From the NCBI GenBank assembly GCA_017610485.1, contig JAFCBY010000088.1, positions 1 through 5,525 of the forward strand: a DNA stretch of 5,525 bases. Reading direction: 5' to 3'. The stretch comes from Candidatus Falkowiibacteriota bacterium. Lineage in GTDB: Archaea; Iainarchaeota; Iainarchaeia; Iainarchaeales; GCA-2688035. Of the stretch, positions 5,417 to 5,525 are shown one piece after another (position 1 is the first letter of the stretch; the number at the start of each line of letters is the position of its first letter). The translations under genes were made by a program, and so were the position numbers. The notes under the pieces were generated by a model. The model ran no database searches. It had not been told where the DNA came from and saw only the letters and a program-made list of their open reading frames with translations.

Positions 5417-5525
5417 ATGAATGCGGATCTTGGCGTGCCCTACGAGGCTATCTTGAAGAAGGCAATTGAAAGAGGCTATGCTGGAAACCAGACAGAGGTT
5501 ATCAGGCAGGCTTTGCTTAGCTATG
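5417..5525 (+). CDS. Small ribbon-helix-helix-like regulator or antitoxin, N-terminal 36 codons
   Basis: The gene is cut by the right edge; only 36 codons plus one base are visible. The start MNADLGVPYEAILKKAIERG, followed by GNQTEVIRQALLSY, fits two helices joined by a turn. The second helix has the VIRQAL pattern typical of ribbon-helix-helix (CopG/Arc-like) DNA-binding proteins and of antitoxins paired with VapC- or RelE-type toxins. A basic ribbon strand is not obvious before the first helix, so the fold is inferred. It has its own TATA box, 155 bp after the Fic stop, so it need not be the Fic partner. A toxin gene could follow outside the window. Confidence 0.6.
   Translation, partial: MNADLGVPYEAILKKAIERGYAGNQTEVIRQALLSY

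Overview
The window reads as archaeal, probably from a small-genome lineage of the DPANN kind, although the phylum is a guess. Four things point that way: an archaeal-type valyl-tRNA synthetase, a free-standing Bud32 kinase (a KEOPS subunit found in archaea and eukaryotes), TATA-like boxes about 25-30 bp ahead of predicted starts, and weak or absent Shine-Dalgarno sequences.

Layout. (1) Positions 856-1, minus strand: the N-terminal part of a secreted surface protein that runs off the left edge. It has a signal peptide, a beta-rich domain, three six-cysteine repeats and the start of a LamG-like domain. It has no usable start codon and carries an in-frame TAG exactly where the signal peptide ends, so it looks disabled. 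(2) Positions 857-1183, 327 bp without a gene between divergent units: a minus-strand TATA box, a 126-bp MITE-like block (13-bp inverted repeats inside 10-bp direct repeats), a possible folded RNA, a small perfect hairpin and the TATA-like box of the synthetase. (3) Positions 1184-4189, plus strand: ValRS followed 12 nt later by Bud32, very probably one transcript, closed by a strong hairpin. (4) Positions 4190-5261: an intergenic control region with three copies of a 9-bp motif around a TATA box, then a Fic-family protein on what is probably a leaderless mRNA. (5) Positions 5262-5416: a short spacer with no gene, holding a TATA box bracketed by an imperfect inverted repeat, then the first 36 codons of a ribbon-helix-helix-like regulator or antitoxin that runs off the right edge.

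How the genes fit together. ValRS charges tRNA-Val. Bud32 belongs to the complex that puts t6A on ANN-decoding tRNAs. The pair is therefore a tRNA-function housekeeping operon. The Fic gene and the small DNA-binding-like gene look like an accessory module: the Fic gene uses ATA for 15 of its 19 isoleucines, whereas ValRS and Bud32 favour ATT/ATC, and both promoters have TATA-centred inverted repeats suited to autoregulation. The most unusual material is the disabled surface-protein gene, the MITE-like block beside its promoter, and the TATA-centred operator of the Fic gene.
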